64,000 bases of DNA from assembly GCA_963833465.1 (NCBI GenBank), contig CAWHXW010000004.1:1054001-1118000 (forward strand), read 5' to 3'. The position numbers were made by a program, and so were the translations under genes. The DNA comes from Fen-1298 sp963833465. GTDB lineage: Bacteria > Bacteroidota > Ignavibacteria > UBA10030. The notes beneath the pieces are model-generated. The model did not search any database. It saw only the letters and a list, made by a program, of their open reading frames with translations, and had not been told where the DNA came from. Of this stretch, positions 7,387 to 17,325 are shown piece after piece (within the stretch, counting starts at the first letter, position 1; every line of letters starts with the position of its first letter).

Positions 7387-9630
7387 ATGATCGGCTCCGT
7401 AATTATTTGGATTGCTTTAACAGCGGCACTTGCATCAACATGTTTTTATTACATATCAGCGGCAAAGGAGAAACTTTTATCAGCAGCACGCAGATGTTTT
7501 TATATTTCGATTACAGGGATAGTTACGGCTTCTGCACTGCTTATGATGTATATACTTCAGCATCGGTTTGAGTATAATTATATTGCAAGTTATAGTTCTC
7601 TCGATTTACCAACTGATTTGCTTATAACTACATTTTGGGCAGGACAAGAAGGAAGTTTTTTACTCTGGACACTATTTGCCGCGATTATTGGTTTTATTCT
7701 ACAGCGCTATACACATCACAAGGGAATGGAACGTGAAGCAATGGCAATATACTCTCTTATTATTGCGTTCCTGTTATCTCTAGTTGTAATCAAGTCGCCG
7801 TTTCAATATACTTGGGAAGTGGCAGCAAATAATGTCCCACTAGGTTACATTCCAGAAGATGGCAAGGGTCTCAATCCTCTGCTCCAGAATGTATGGATGA
7901 TTATTCATCCACCGGTTCTTTTCTTGGGATTTGCATCTCTCGCCGTTCCATTTGTTCTTGCTGTCGCAGCACTCTGGCAAAAAAAAATTAATAAGTGGAT
8001 GCATGCAGCATTCCCATGGGTACTTTTTAGCGCTCTTTCTCTTGGTGCCGGTCTTATTCTTGGCGGCTACTGGGCATACGGCGTACTTGGATGGGGTGGA
8101 TGGTGGGGATGGGATCCTGTGGAAAATTCTTCATTGATTCCTTGGATTATTGCCATTATTCTTATTCATACGATGCTTATTCAAACTTTGACCGGTAAGC
8201 TAACGCGGACAAATTTTATTCTTGCCATTCTGGCATATCTTTTGGTTATCTATAGTACATTCTTAACGCGTAGTGGAATTCTTGCCAATGCCTCTGTGCA
8301 CTCTTTTGTAGATCCTGGAACATTTGCATATACATTACTTATCGTTTGGTTAGGAGCAATTGCAGCAGGCGGTTTTGGAATGATTGTTGTACGATGGAAA
8401 AATTTGTCAACTCAAACACCCCATAATACTTATTTGACACGCGAACCACTATTATCTATCGCTATGGTAGTGATGGGAGTATGTGCGGCAGTCATTCTCT
8501 TCGGTACAAGTAAGCCATTATTTTCTAACTCAATTGTGGATTCATCTTTTTATGATAGTACAACTCTTCCCTTTGCAATACTAATAACTTTATTGCTTGG
8601 ATTAAGCCTGCTGACAAAATGGATTCATGAAGATCGTCGGTTATTCTTTAAGAAACTTTTGATTCCCGGTACTTTATCTGTCATTATCATCAGTATACTT
8701 GTTGTCTTAGGTTTGCATGATGTGTTTGCCGCTCTTTTGGTAATGACATCGCTTTTTGCATTCTTCGTCAGTGTGAACCATGGTTACAAGCTTGCGAAAG
8801 AACAACCACTTTTTTTAGGCGGCGCGCTTTCACATGCCGGATTCGCATTTCTTTTTATCGGCATCATTGCATCCGGACGATACGGGCAGAAACAATCCAT
8901 CTCACTTCCTTTGAATCAACCGAAATCTGCATTTGGTTATCAACTGACTTTTACTGGAGCAGCGCCCGCGGAACATGAAAAAACCAAATATTTAGTTAAC
9001 ATCGAGCATAACGGCAAACTTGAACGGCTTGAACCAGTAATGTTCGAAAGCAATTACAATAATAGCTTGATGCGAAATCCGGATTATTTAAGTTCATTGT
9101 TTGGCGATGTTTATCTCGAACCAGTTTCCATTGAACAAGAAGAAACGGAGAAACAGAATTTAATTGTACTCGTTAAAGATGAGCCGCTGATTTACGGACC
9201 CATTATCATTACTTTTAAAAGATTTGATATGGGGGCGCATGGTAAGAGCGGAATGATGAACAATGCAAATTCAATGACTATCGGTGCTGTGCTTCAAATT
9301 AAAACTGATAACGATGTACAAGAAATCGTACCGACAACAACTTACGATTTACAGGGGAAACAAGAGATGAAGACTGCATATCTTAAGAATGGACATCTTG
9401 GATTCCAGCTTGAAGCAATGAACGTTTCATCCGGTTCAAAAAAATCGCAAGTAACAATTAATATTGTCGGTATTGAAGGAATGATGCATACGGGAATGCA
9501 GAAACCTGAGATTCTCATTGCTGAGATTAGTGTGAAGCCCTTTATGAGCTTCGTTTGGATTGCTTCCCTGATGATTATAGTCGGTTTAACAATTGCAATG
9601 ATCAGGCGGTTGAAACAGAATAATATTTAA
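7387..9630 (+). CDS. ccmF: Cytochrome c heme lyase CcmF
   Basis: A 747-residue polytopic membrane protein with the tryptophan-rich WWD signature (WGGWWGWDPVENSSLIPW, around residues 235-252) that binds heme in the CcmF/CcsA superfamily. Conserved periplasmic histidines are also visible, including IIHPPVLFLG near 174 and LIHTML. Many membrane helices, a long C-terminal periplasmic domain (about 515-710) and a final helix match CcmF, though the family is usually somewhat shorter or similar. It would ligate heme to CxxCH apocytochromes in System I maturation. Its place right after five multiheme genes suggests a dedicated maturation supply. No other ccm genes lie in the window. Confidence 0.93.
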   Translation: MIGSVIIWIALTAALASTCFYYISAAKEKLLSAARRCFYISITGIVTASALLMMYILQHRFEYNYIASYSSLDLPTDLLITTFWAGQEGSFLLWTLFAAIIGFILQRYTHHKGMEREAMAIYSLIIAFLLSLVVIKSPFQYTWEVAANNVPLGYIPEDGKGLNPLLQNVWMIIHPPVLFLGFASLAVPFVLAVAALWQKKINKWMHAAFPWVLFSALSLGAGLILGGYWAYGVLGWGGWWGWDPVENSSLIPWIIAIILIHTMLIQTLTGKLTRTNFILAILAYLLVIYSTFLTRSGILANASVHSFVDPGTFAYTLLIVWLGAIAAGGFGMIVVRWKNLSTQTPHNTYLTREPLLSIAMVVMGVCAAVILFGTSKPLFSNSIVDSSFYDSTTLPFAILITLLLGLSLLTKWIHEDRRLFFKKLLIPGTLSVIIISILVVLGLHDVFAALLVMTSLFAFFVSVNHGYKLAKEQPLFLGGALSHAGFAFLFIGIIASGRYGQKQSISLPLNQPKSAFGYQLTFTGAAPAEHEKTKYLVNIEHNGKLERLEPVMFESNYNNSLMRNPDYLSSLFGDVYLEPVSIEQEETEKQNLIVLVKDEPLIYGPIIITFKRFDMGAHGKSGMMNNANSMTIGAVLQIKTDNDVQEIVPTTTYDLQGKQEMKTAYLKNGHLGFQLEAMNVSSGSKKSQVTINIVGIEGMMHTGMQKPEILIAEISVKPFMSFVWIASLMIIVGLTIAMIRRLKQNNI

Positions 9631-9657
9631 AATTTCCACCGATTAATATTTTGACTT

Positions 9658-10362
9658 CTATTTTAGTTCTTCTTTCCAATAAATATAATTATTACTTCGA
9701 TTCATCAGTGCAATATCTTTGGGTATTATTTTCAATTGTCCATGGTTTGTGGATCCTTCATATTTCAAGTCCACAACAAAATGAATTTTGAAAAATACAT
9801 CGGATTCATTTCCCTTCGCCGCTTTTGCCTCACTTCTTCCAACTTTCCATTCAAAGTCCGGATTAAATTTCATAAAGATGCTAGATGTACGGTAACCGCC
9901 CCGAATACTGTCCGCCAAGCCAATGTACGAATTGGGCTGAACAATACAATCCACGAAAGGAATGCTGTAAGGTGCCTCAATAGTTGTAGAACATTTCACA
10001 GAATATATTTCCTCGTCGGCATTATACGAAACAAGTGTTGCCTTGAACCACAAACCAAAAACCCTGTGATCTAATTTTGTATCCTTGAGGTGTGTATTTA
10101 ATTTACTTTGAAAAGAATCATGAGAATGCGCCTCGCGTAATTGAAATTCCGGCGTTGTCTCAAATTCACTTCGTTTTTCAGTTTCATTTTTCAATTGGCT
10201 AATATTATCAGACAAGTAAGACCATTCGTTCTTCAGTAAGATTGTGAATGATTCGGGCGAAGTATCTTCATCTTGATATACAGCCTGCTGTACTTGCGCC
10301 AACAGTATATTGCTTGCTACAAAACCGCACATCGAAATATAAAGCGCGATATTTTTTTTCAT
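9658..10362 (-). CDS. Exported protein of unknown function
   Basis: I place the start at the ATG ending at 10362, preceded by an AAAGGA site and giving a signal peptide (MKKNIALYISMCGF..., cleaved near LLAQ). An upstream in-frame extension would overlap hemY and lacks a signal. The 234-residue product is polar and rich in Asp, Glu, Lys and Ser, with two cysteines around residues 120-135, and I recognise no domain. It begins 34 bases after hemY ends, so it is probably in the same transcript, and it converges on ccmF. Confidence 0.7.
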   Translation of the reverse strand: MKKNIALYISMCGFVASNILLAQVQQAVYQDEDTSPESFTILLKNEWSYLSDNISQLKNETEKRSEFETTPEFQLREAHSHDSFQSKLNTHLKDTKLDHRVFGLWFKATLVSYNADEEIYSVKCSTTIEAPYSIPFVDCIVQPNSYIGLADSIRGGYRTSSIFMKFNPDFEWKVGRSEAKAAKGNESDVFFKIHFVVDLKYEGSTNHGQLKIIPKDIALMNRSNNYIYWKEELK

Positions 10363-10396
10363 AACTAATCCTTTCAAAGAGAACTTCAAACGAAAT

Positions 10397-11818
10397 CTAA
10401 AACGCCGAGAATATCCGTGAGGAAATATTCTCTGCAATCTCATACGCATTTTTTATACAATCCCCAACTGAAATGCCGCCTCGATAGTTTCCAGCCAGTA
10501 AAATTCCACGGTTGGATTCTTCAAACTGAGCAAGTGTTTCCATTTTTCGCTGGTAACCTATTTCATACTGCGGAATAGATTTCTGCCAGCGTGTTATATT
10601 CAAATATACAGGTTTTCCTGAAAATTGCATAATTGATTTTAGTTCATCAAGTGTTATTTGTATAATTTGTTCGTCATTCAAACCAATCAATTCCGGCTGC
10701 CGTGCGCCTCCGACGAAAGCATTTAACGCCACCAATCCAGCAGGCGCACGATTGCTGAATAAACACGAATTCCATAAACAACCAAGGATTTTTCGCTTCT
10801 CTTTCGATGGAATAAGGAATCCAAAACCATCCAACTTGTGTCCTACATCTTCCCGCTTCACACCTAAGAATATTGAGATGACTGGAGAGTAATAAATTGA
10901 CGACAACACATTCGCCGTTTCGACTGATATTAATTTAATAATAGGTGCAGCATCAAATGCAGGAATAGCAAAAACTACGACATTTGCCTCAATTACTTCC
11001 TCTTTATCGTTGCGGAGGTACTCAACAAGATAACGTCGTGCGTCAGGTTCATCCAATGGTTCGTCTCGTGCATTGGTCAGGTCACGTATGCCTGTAGCTT
11101 TTGCATTAAGAAGAAGAGCCCCATCAAGCGAATTACAAATGGCTCGCGGCAAAGTTTGCATTCCGCTGACAAACGAAAATGTTTCGGCGCGATCTTTCGC
11201 TTTTTCTGCGCGTTGTTTTCTTTCACCAGCGCCTTTGATCATACCTTTTATAAGTCCGCCATATTTTTCTTCCAGTGCATACAGTTTTGGAAATGCAGAG
11301 CGTACGGACAATTGTTCTGGCTTTCCGGCAAAAACGCCTGCCACAAACGGATCGACTGCATACTCGAGAAATTCGCGTCCTAATCTTCGTTCGACAAACT
11401 CTGCAATACTTTCTTCTTTCTCTATGCTGCCAATGAATGGCTCTTTCATCAAACGAATTTTTGCAGAAGTAGAAAAAAGTTTTGTAAATAAAAACGAGCC
11501 AGGGCCTAACGGCATTGAACGTAAAATACCGTTGCGAAGAACATAACGGTTTCTGCCTTCTGGGTTGGCATAAATAAATTCCGATTCTAATTTCAAATCG
11601 GTGACAAGTCCTTTGATGAGAGGCGTTGTTTCCAATCCGGTGTTTGCACCGGTTTCATACAGAAATCCATGCGCCTTCACCGATTTCATTGTTCCCCCCG
11701 CCTCACCATCTTTCGCAAGCAAAGTAACATTAATACCGCGTTTCTTCAACCAGTATGCAATACAAAGTCCGGTAATGCCTTCGCCTATAACGATCACATC
11801 CGTTTTTGGGGGTCCCAT
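10397..11818 (-). CDS. hemY: Protoporphyrinogen/coproporphyrinogen oxidase (FAD)
   Basis: A 473-residue flavoprotein with an N-terminal FAD-binding fold (VIVIGEGITGLCIAYWL, about residues 8-24; note GEGITG in place of the commoner GGGITG), then LLAKDGEAGGTMKS and ETGANT. The C-terminus carries the second dinucleotide motif of this family (GILLAGNYRGGISVGDCI). Length and motifs match the HemY/HemG-type oxidase that aromatises porphyrinogens using oxygen or another acceptor. Heme synthesis next to a multiheme cytochrome cluster is a sensible neighbour. Whether the substrate is protoporphyrinogen or coproporphyrinogen cannot be read from the sequence. Confidence 0.9.
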   Translation of the reverse strand: MGPPKTDVIVIGEGITGLCIAYWLKKRGINVTLLAKDGEAGGTMKSVKAHGFLYETGANTGLETTPLIKGLVTDLKLESEFIYANPEGRNRYVLRNGILRSMPLGPGSFLFTKLFSTSAKIRLMKEPFIGSIEKEESIAEFVERRLGREFLEYAVDPFVAGVFAGKPEQLSVRSAFPKLYALEEKYGGLIKGMIKGAGERKQRAEKAKDRAETFSFVSGMQTLPRAICNSLDGALLLNAKATGIRDLTNARDEPLDEPDARRYLVEYLRNDKEEVIEANVVVFAIPAFDAAPIIKLISVETANVLSSIYYSPVISIFLGVKREDVGHKLDGFGFLIPSKEKRKILGCLWNSCLFSNRAPAGLVALNAFVGGARQPELIGLNDEQIIQITLDELKSIMQFSGKPVYLNITRWQKSIPQYEIGYQRKMETLAQFEESNRGILLAGNYRGGISVGDCIKNAYEIAENISSRIFSAF

Positions 11819-12065
11819 AACAATTCAAGTATAACATATAAAGTGAAAAGGAAAAAGATAAAAATATAAAAAACTAATTCATTTCTTGACGAATTCAATT
11901 TCTTCCAAATTATTTGCATTCATTTCAATTATGACTTTTGAAAATGATTGAATAAACGCGAATCGACGCTTTTATCTTAAAGGGTCTATTATATTCAACT
12001 CTTCTGCTATATCAATAGAGACCAAAATATTTATATTAAGTTGAATAGGATCGTTCTTAGCGTGT

Positions 12066-14171
12066 CTACCAAAAATATTCGTACTTTAAGTTAAGATTGG
12101 GTACAAAAGGAAGAGAGTTGGCAACAGGTGTTTTCTTTGTAAAATCTGGCGACTGGTAATCAATTTGATAGTAATAATTCGTGATATTTTGATTGTCAAA
12201 AAGATTGAGGAAACTTAGAGACAACGAAAATTTCCACTGTGTTCCTTCCCATGATTTTGTAATATTAAAATCAAATCTATGATAATCCGGGACACGAGAA
12301 GAATTTAATATTTTCCAAATCTGGAAATATGAAACATTAGTCTCGTCAATAATGCTTGTTGATTTGATATAATAGGAATCGGTTGTCGGCATGCCTGTAG
12401 AATACTGATATAGAATATTTATATCCCAGCTACCTGGATTGTACTGTAGCAGCCATTTCGTTACAAGAGGAATATCGCCGGCTGTTAAATATTCATCGCC
12501 CGTCCGGTTATCTATAATTTTACTGTGGTGAGAAAATATAGAAGCGGTCAGTGATAGATTAGAGGGAGTAAAATTCATTACACATGATATTCCAATCCCA
12601 TATTTTACGGCTTGAAATTTTTGTAAAGGTTCAAAAGATAATGTATCCAATGGTGTAAAAATATTCGGGTACCGGGCAGGCAGAATAAGAGATTGCGTGT
12701 TTTTGTAATATGCATTGAAACGAATATCGGCAGATGTTTCTCGATTTTGAAAAATCTGTGTTTTAGCATCTATATCCATAAGTGTGTTATTCTCAGGATT
12801 GAATGCCGCTGGATCATCACTCATCAGCATCATTCGCGGCGTTTGGTTCGGCATTGCAAGAAAAGAAAGAAAGCCATAAAGTATTTGATAATCGGAGGGA
12901 GCTTGAAGATATTTTCCTATAGACACGTTTAATTGCGTTTGGTGATCGAGATTTATTTCAATCGATCCGCGCGGTTCGATTCCCATTTTTTCAATAAATC
13001 CAAAATATGTTCCTCGAACACCAATTGTGGTTGAAACATTCTCGGTTATTAACCACTCAATATTAGAAAATGCTGAGCAGTCTTCAAAATCAGAATGCAC
13101 CGGTGATCTATTATTTAACCAGGAACTAAAAGTTTGAAATTGTATATCGGCAATGCCGCAAAGAATTTCACCTCCTGCAGAAACATAGACGTTCGGAAGA
13201 AATCCATATTTAATTTGACTGCATAATCTGACCATCGTGAATTGGCATTCAACAGAAAAATTCTGTGTTCCGAAATAGTCAATTGGCATCATGGTTGAAA
13301 GCGTAACATTGTCATGACTCACCGATACTCGATGCTCGCTAGATATTGCATCTGACGAAGTCAGAAATGCTGCACCAGCAAATCCTTTTTGCCAAGAATA
13401 ATCGAATGTTCTATCAAGACTTATCAAACTGCTGTGTTCATCACTTAATAAAGCTTCTTGATACATATAGAGGTGTGAAGATGGCATTTCGTTTATGAAT
13501 AATTGAGCATCCTTCATACTCGGCAAAAAAGAATCTAATCGCTCTCGATTTGATCCTGACAGCAACGAAGCTGCTAAACCAACATGAGATTCTCGAAAAG
13601 CAATTTTTGTAGAACATTGAATTGTATCAGAAACTGGAATATTAACGCATACCGAAGAAAGAGGCAAACTGATATCTGCTTGAATTCTGGTTTGCGCATC
13701 ATAACCTAAGATTGAGTGAACACTCATGGCAGACGGTGCATATCCTCCGTATGCCACAGAATATCCCATAGTGAGAAGATCAATTTTTGAAGTTGTTAGA
13801 GGATTAAAAAGAGAAAAACCTCCCAGCATTCTGTATGGAAAAGCGATAGGAAATCCGTCTAAGAGCGTTAAAATGCCGTCTGCTTCATCACCACCGATGA
13901 TGGGGATTGCTTGTATATCTGAGTTCGATACGACATCAGCGGATGAAATCAAGACACGCATCGGATCGCCGAGCGAACCGGGTGCTGTTTGTATGTCATG
14001 AATTGAAAACTCTTTATTGGCGAGATGAATGTTATTTGCTTTTTGCAATATTTCTATCGTGTCAATGCGAACTCGAATGGAATCATTCGGAAAGTCTTGA
14101 GAATTTCCGAGAACGCTAAACAACAAAGAAAGGAAAAACGAGCATATTATATATTCGGCCGCTTTTCGCAT
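12066..14171 (-). CDS. TonB-dependent receptor-like outer-membrane protein
   Basis: A 701-residue protein with a signal peptide (about 1-24, ending GNSQ). A plug-like region follows (PGSLGDPMRVL, then GGDEADGILTLLDGFPI, about 60-110) resembling the TonB receptor plug motif, and then a long run of alternating beta strands. The C-terminus ends in an aromatic strand (LKYEYFW), a typical barrel-insertion signal. I see no CarboxypepD-like N-terminal domain and no evident TonB box. It starts 24 bases after a lipoprotein gene on the same strand, so the two probably form a pair that imports or displays an unknown ligand. Length is close to that of small TonB receptors. Confidence 0.8.
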   Translation of the reverse strand: MRKAAEYIICSFFLSLLFSVLGNSQDFPNDSIRVRIDTIEILQKANNIHLANKEFSIHDIQTAPGSLGDPMRVLISSADVVSNSDIQAIPIIGGDEADGILTLLDGFPIAFPYRMLGGFSLFNPLTTSKIDLLTMGYSVAYGGYAPSAMSVHSILGYDAQTRIQADISLPLSSVCVNIPVSDTIQCSTKIAFRESHVGLAASLLSGSNRERLDSFLPSMKDAQLFINEMPSSHLYMYQEALLSDEHSSLISLDRTFDYSWQKGFAGAAFLTSSDAISSEHRVSVSHDNVTLSTMMPIDYFGTQNFSVECQFTMVRLCSQIKYGFLPNVYVSAGGEILCGIADIQFQTFSSWLNNRSPVHSDFEDCSAFSNIEWLITENVSTTIGVRGTYFGFIEKMGIEPRGSIEINLDHQTQLNVSIGKYLQAPSDYQILYGFLSFLAMPNQTPRMMLMSDDPAAFNPENNTLMDIDAKTQIFQNRETSADIRFNAYYKNTQSLILPARYPNIFTPLDTLSFEPLQKFQAVKYGIGISCVMNFTPSNLSLTASIFSHHSKIIDNRTGDEYLTAGDIPLVTKWLLQYNPGSWDINILYQYSTGMPTTDSYYIKSTSIIDETNVSYFQIWKILNSSRVPDYHRFDFNITKSWEGTQWKFSLSLSFLNLFDNQNITNYYYQIDYQSPDFTKKTPVANSLPFVPNLNLKYEYFW

Positions 14172-14195
14172 TTATTATCTTACTGAAATTTTTAC

Positions 14196-15386
14196 TTAGA
14201 AATTCTCGGATGTCAGCAAAAAAACCTGGGTAGATGAATTTGGACTTAGCGGTGTTGTATTAACATAAAAATATGTATATGATAAAGCATTCGATTCATA
14301 TACACCATATTGTAATCTGGGCGAAATGTAATATCCATGTAAAATTCCTAATGTATCTTCTGCCCCGCCAACGATAACACTTAACGGAAGCGAATTCCCG
14401 CTTATATACCCTTTTACAAATCCCGTTCCTTTTGCAGTCCATGTAGTTACATTGTAACTCGTCGATAGTCCATTAAAAACAACTTGATTCCTTACTTGGA
14501 CATTTTCTGTGACAGTAATATTCATTTCAGATTTATCGCAATTGATGAAAATACCAGACACATTAACTGTATCCTCCGTAATAAACCGATTTGTAATTAG
14601 ATAAATCAATTGGTCGCTGCAAAGTACACTATCGTTGAATCGTTTGAAAGTGTATGTTGTATCCCACGAGTATAAAATTTCTTCGGCTGTCGAGTTAGCA
14701 AGCTGCCAGACCGGCATCCAGGAAAAATATGGCGGAGATACAGGTCGAACACTCATTTTAACTTCAATCAGAACAGTCATCGTATCGCTTATCAATCCTC
14801 CGACTTTTTGAAGGACGAGAGATGTGTTGCCTGATGAAATACCGATCACTTTGAGTGTATCACCTGCAATTATTTCTGAAGATGCTATGCTTAAATTTGG
14901 ATTTCGTTTAATTACAAAGGAAAGAGTATTCCTAGTTCCATCTGTAATGAAGCTTTTCTGACTTTGATTCAGACCAACATTAATACCACTGATACTCCCT
15001 GGTGACCAATAGATCGGCGCTGACGGAATTTGCAGCATGCTATTATCACCAATATAGTAGTACAAAGTTCTTTCATGAATATATAATGCAAGATTATTTT
15101 CTTTGCCACCCGCGTTTTTCGTGTGCATAATAAATGCATTTGGCTGCGATCCTACAAGTGTATTTGTCTTCAGAACTGAAACTTGACTCGATCCGACCGA
15201 AGAAATATCCACTTGACCGTTCGATTGTAATGTAGAAGTGGAATATGTCCAAGTGTTCCCTTCGGTCAACGGAAGATAATTATCAAGGTTCTCTTGAGAT
15301 TCATCTGTGTTAGTAGGACTTTTTTTAGAGGAACAGCTAATTAATCCTACCGACGCACAAAGTATTAATGCAATTAACTGTTTCAT
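14196..15386 (-). CDS. Lipoprotein of unknown function
   Basis: A 396-residue protein with a clear lipobox (SVGLISCSSKKSP, Cys at about 19) followed by a Ser/Thr/Asn-rich linker. The sequence NYLPLTEGNTWTY, just after the linker, is a motif I know from many secreted and lipid-anchored proteins of this phylum; its function is unknown. The rest looks all-beta. It is the first gene of a two-gene unit with the TonB-receptor-like protein, so it may be its surface-exposed partner, in the way SusD-like proteins pair with SusC; it is not SusD-like in sequence. Confidence 0.75.
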   Translation of the reverse strand: MKQLIALILCASVGLISCSSKKSPTNTDESQENLDNYLPLTEGNTWTYSTSTLQSNGQVDISSVGSSQVSVLKTNTLVGSQPNAFIMHTKNAGGKENNLALYIHERTLYYYIGDNSMLQIPSAPIYWSPGSISGINVGLNQSQKSFITDGTRNTLSFVIKRNPNLSIASSEIIAGDTLKVIGISSGNTSLVLQKVGGLISDTMTVLIEVKMSVRPVSPPYFSWMPVWQLANSTAEEILYSWDTTYTFKRFNDSVLCSDQLIYLITNRFITEDTVNVSGIFINCDKSEMNITVTENVQVRNQVVFNGLSTSYNVTTWTAKGTGFVKGYISGNSLPLSVIVGGAEDTLGILHGYYISPRLQYGVYESNALSYTYFYVNTTPLSPNSSTQVFLLTSENF

Positions 15387-15556
15387 TCCTTACACTTTCT
15401 ATAGACTTATCCTTGTGGCAAACGTCTGAGTATTGAACCATGTGATTAATAAATAAAGTTCTTTTACAAAACAAGAATTTCGTAATCATTTGTGTATAAC
15501 AATATTGTTTTAAGTACCAAATAATTACAAATAAACTCACTCGCTACGGATATCTA

Positions 15557-16882
15557 TTATCTCTGTTTTTTCTTCCACCACCTATTCAACCGTTCGCGGA
15601 TATCTTTTTCTATGCCAAGATCGGTCGGCTTGTAATATATTTTGTCCTTCAAATTATCCGGAAGAAATTGCTGTTCAATAAAGTGTCCCGGAAAATCGTG
15701 ACTGTATTTATATTCTTTTCCATAACCAAGTTCTTCCATCAATTTTGTTGGAGCGTTACGGATGTGAAGAGGCACAGAAAGATTGGGAAGATTTCTAACA
15801 TCAGCTAAAGCCTGATCAACAGCAATAATAGACGCATTGCTCTTAAGCGCTGAAGCAAGATAGGCAGCCGTTTGTGCCAGAACAATTCGTGCTTCCGGCA
15901 TTCCGATATAGTCAATAGCGGTAAAACATGAAGTTGCTAAAGTTATGGCGTACGGATCAGCGTTGCCGACATCTTCTGAGGCAAGCACTATCATTCGTCG
16001 AGCAATAAATTTTGGATCTTCCCCTCCATCAAGCATTCGCGCCATCCAATATATTGCCGCATCAGGGTCGCTGCCGCGCACACTTTTAATAAATGCTGAG
16101 ATAATGTCGTAATGCAGTTCGCCTTCTTTATCATAGAGAGTGAATTTTCGTTGGAACGCGTCTTCTATTTTCTGTTTTGTAATTGTAATGGAATTGTCGG
16201 CGTTTGGTTTTGTTAACCGAACTGAATTTTCCAATCCATTCAACAGTTTACGAGCATCGCCTCCCGTAAGCAGCATAAGAAATTCACGATCTATAATTTC
16301 GATTCTAAGCTTAGAAAGTACTGAATCCTTTGTTAACGCATAATCAAGAATTTTGTTCAGTGCTTCCCTGCCGAGCGATTCCAGCACATAAACCTGACAG
16401 CGGGAAAGCAGCGGAGATATTATTTCAAATGAAGGATTCTCAGTAGTTGCGCCGATTAACGTGATTGTTCCCTCTTCAACGGAATGAAGCAAAGCATCCT
16501 GCTGTGCTTTATTGAAACGATGAATCTCGTCAATGAAAAGAATCGTGCGTTTATCAAGACGGTTAAAATTCTTCTCAGCACGAGAAATTATTTCACGGAC
16601 ATCCTTGACACCCGCAGAAACTGCATTAAGTTGATGAAATTCAGCTTCGACGTGATTGGCAATAAGCCGCGCAAGTGTCGTCTTGCCGACTCCCGGCGGT
16701 CCCCAGAAAATCATTGAACTAATTTCGCCCTGCTCTAACATTAATCGAAGCGGTCTGCCGAATTGAGTTAAATGATCTTGCCCGACAAATTCTTCTAAGG
16801 TTTTTGGACGAATACGTTCCGCTAACGGCGCAACTGGCAAAATCACTTTACGGGATTCTTCTTTGTAAAACAGATCAGGCAT
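15557..16882 (-). CDS. rarA: Replication-associated recombination protein A
   Basis: A 441-residue AAA+ ATPase of the RarA/MgsA/WRNIP1 family. Visible motifs are AERIRPKTLEEFVGQDHL at the N-terminus, Walker A WGPPGVGKTT (about 59-68), Walker B LFIDEIHRFNK (about 113-123), sensor 1 GATTENPSF, and the C-terminal tetramerisation region with RGSDPDAAIYWMARMLDGG. It acts on stalled forks and gaps, interacting with SSB and clamp-loader proteins. It is the last gene of a ddl–ftsB-like–rarA run, 88 bases after the preceding gene. The length is normal. Confidence 0.95.
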   Translation of the reverse strand: MPDLFYKEESRKVILPVAPLAERIRPKTLEEFVGQDHLTQFGRPLRLMLEQGEISSMIFWGPPGVGKTTLARLIANHVEAEFHQLNAVSAGVKDVREIISRAEKNFNRLDKRTILFIDEIHRFNKAQQDALLHSVEEGTITLIGATTENPSFEIISPLLSRCQVYVLESLGREALNKILDYALTKDSVLSKLRIEIIDREFLMLLTGGDARKLLNGLENSVRLTKPNADNSITITKQKIEDAFQRKFTLYDKEGELHYDIISAFIKSVRGSDPDAAIYWMARMLDGGEDPKFIARRMIVLASEDVGNADPYAITLATSCFTAIDYIGMPEARIVLAQTAAYLASALKSNASIIAVDQALADVRNLPNLSVPLHIRNAPTKLMEELGYGKEYKYSHDFPGHFIEQQFLPDNLKDKIYYKPTDLGIEKDIRERLNRWWKKKQR

Positions 16883-16970
16883 TGGGGTTTTTGTTTTTTA
16901 AATACTGAATGATTCGAAACTGATTTTTTTCCTTGCATATAATTGACTGTCGATTACTGACAGCAGCAAT

Positions 16971-17315
16971 CTATTTTTCTTTTTTCACCTGATATACAGT
17001 TTCACCTTCTCGTGACATACTATATTTTTCGCGCGCTGTTTTTTCTATTGTCTTTTTATCACTCTCTAACGCTTTGATCTGTTCTTGTAATCGCTTTGTT
17101 TCTATGCTGTCAGCTTTTACTTTTTCGATCCATTCGCGATGCTGTGCTTCAAGACGGATACGAGTGATAATGCCTTTATTGTCAAATAGAAGATATAGAA
17201 AGAGAAGAAAAAAAATGACAAGGAAAATTGTACGTTTCTTATTCCTTACAGCACTCTTGGCAATTTTTTTTAAGAGGCGTTCCGGCCGGAGATTTCTATA
17301 AAATTGATCTTCCAT
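16971..17315 (-). CDS. FtsB/DivIC-type septum formation initiator
   Basis: A 114-residue bitopic protein: a basic cytoplasmic N-terminus, one membrane helix (TIFLVIFFLLFLYLLF, about 30-45), then a charged coiled coil (RIRLEAQHREWIEKVKAD..., about 50-95). It ends in the short AREKYSMSREGETVYQV motif typical of FtsB/DivIC proteins. It would link FtsL and FtsQ in the divisome. The gene starts 10 bases after ddl, consistent with a cell-wall and division operon. Confidence 0.85.
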   Translation of the reverse strand: MEDQFYRNLRPERLLKKIAKSAVRNKKRTIFLVIFFLLFLYLLFDNKGIITRIRLEAQHREWIEKVKADSIETKRLQEQIKALESDKKTIEKTAREKYSMSREGETVYQVKKEK

Positions 17316-17325
17316 CTATCAATGC

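Noticed and set aside
14196..15386. SusD-like lipoprotein paired with a SusC-like receptor
   Set aside because: The lipoprotein is all-beta with no helical TPR-like SusD features, and the receptor lacks the SusC N-terminal extension.
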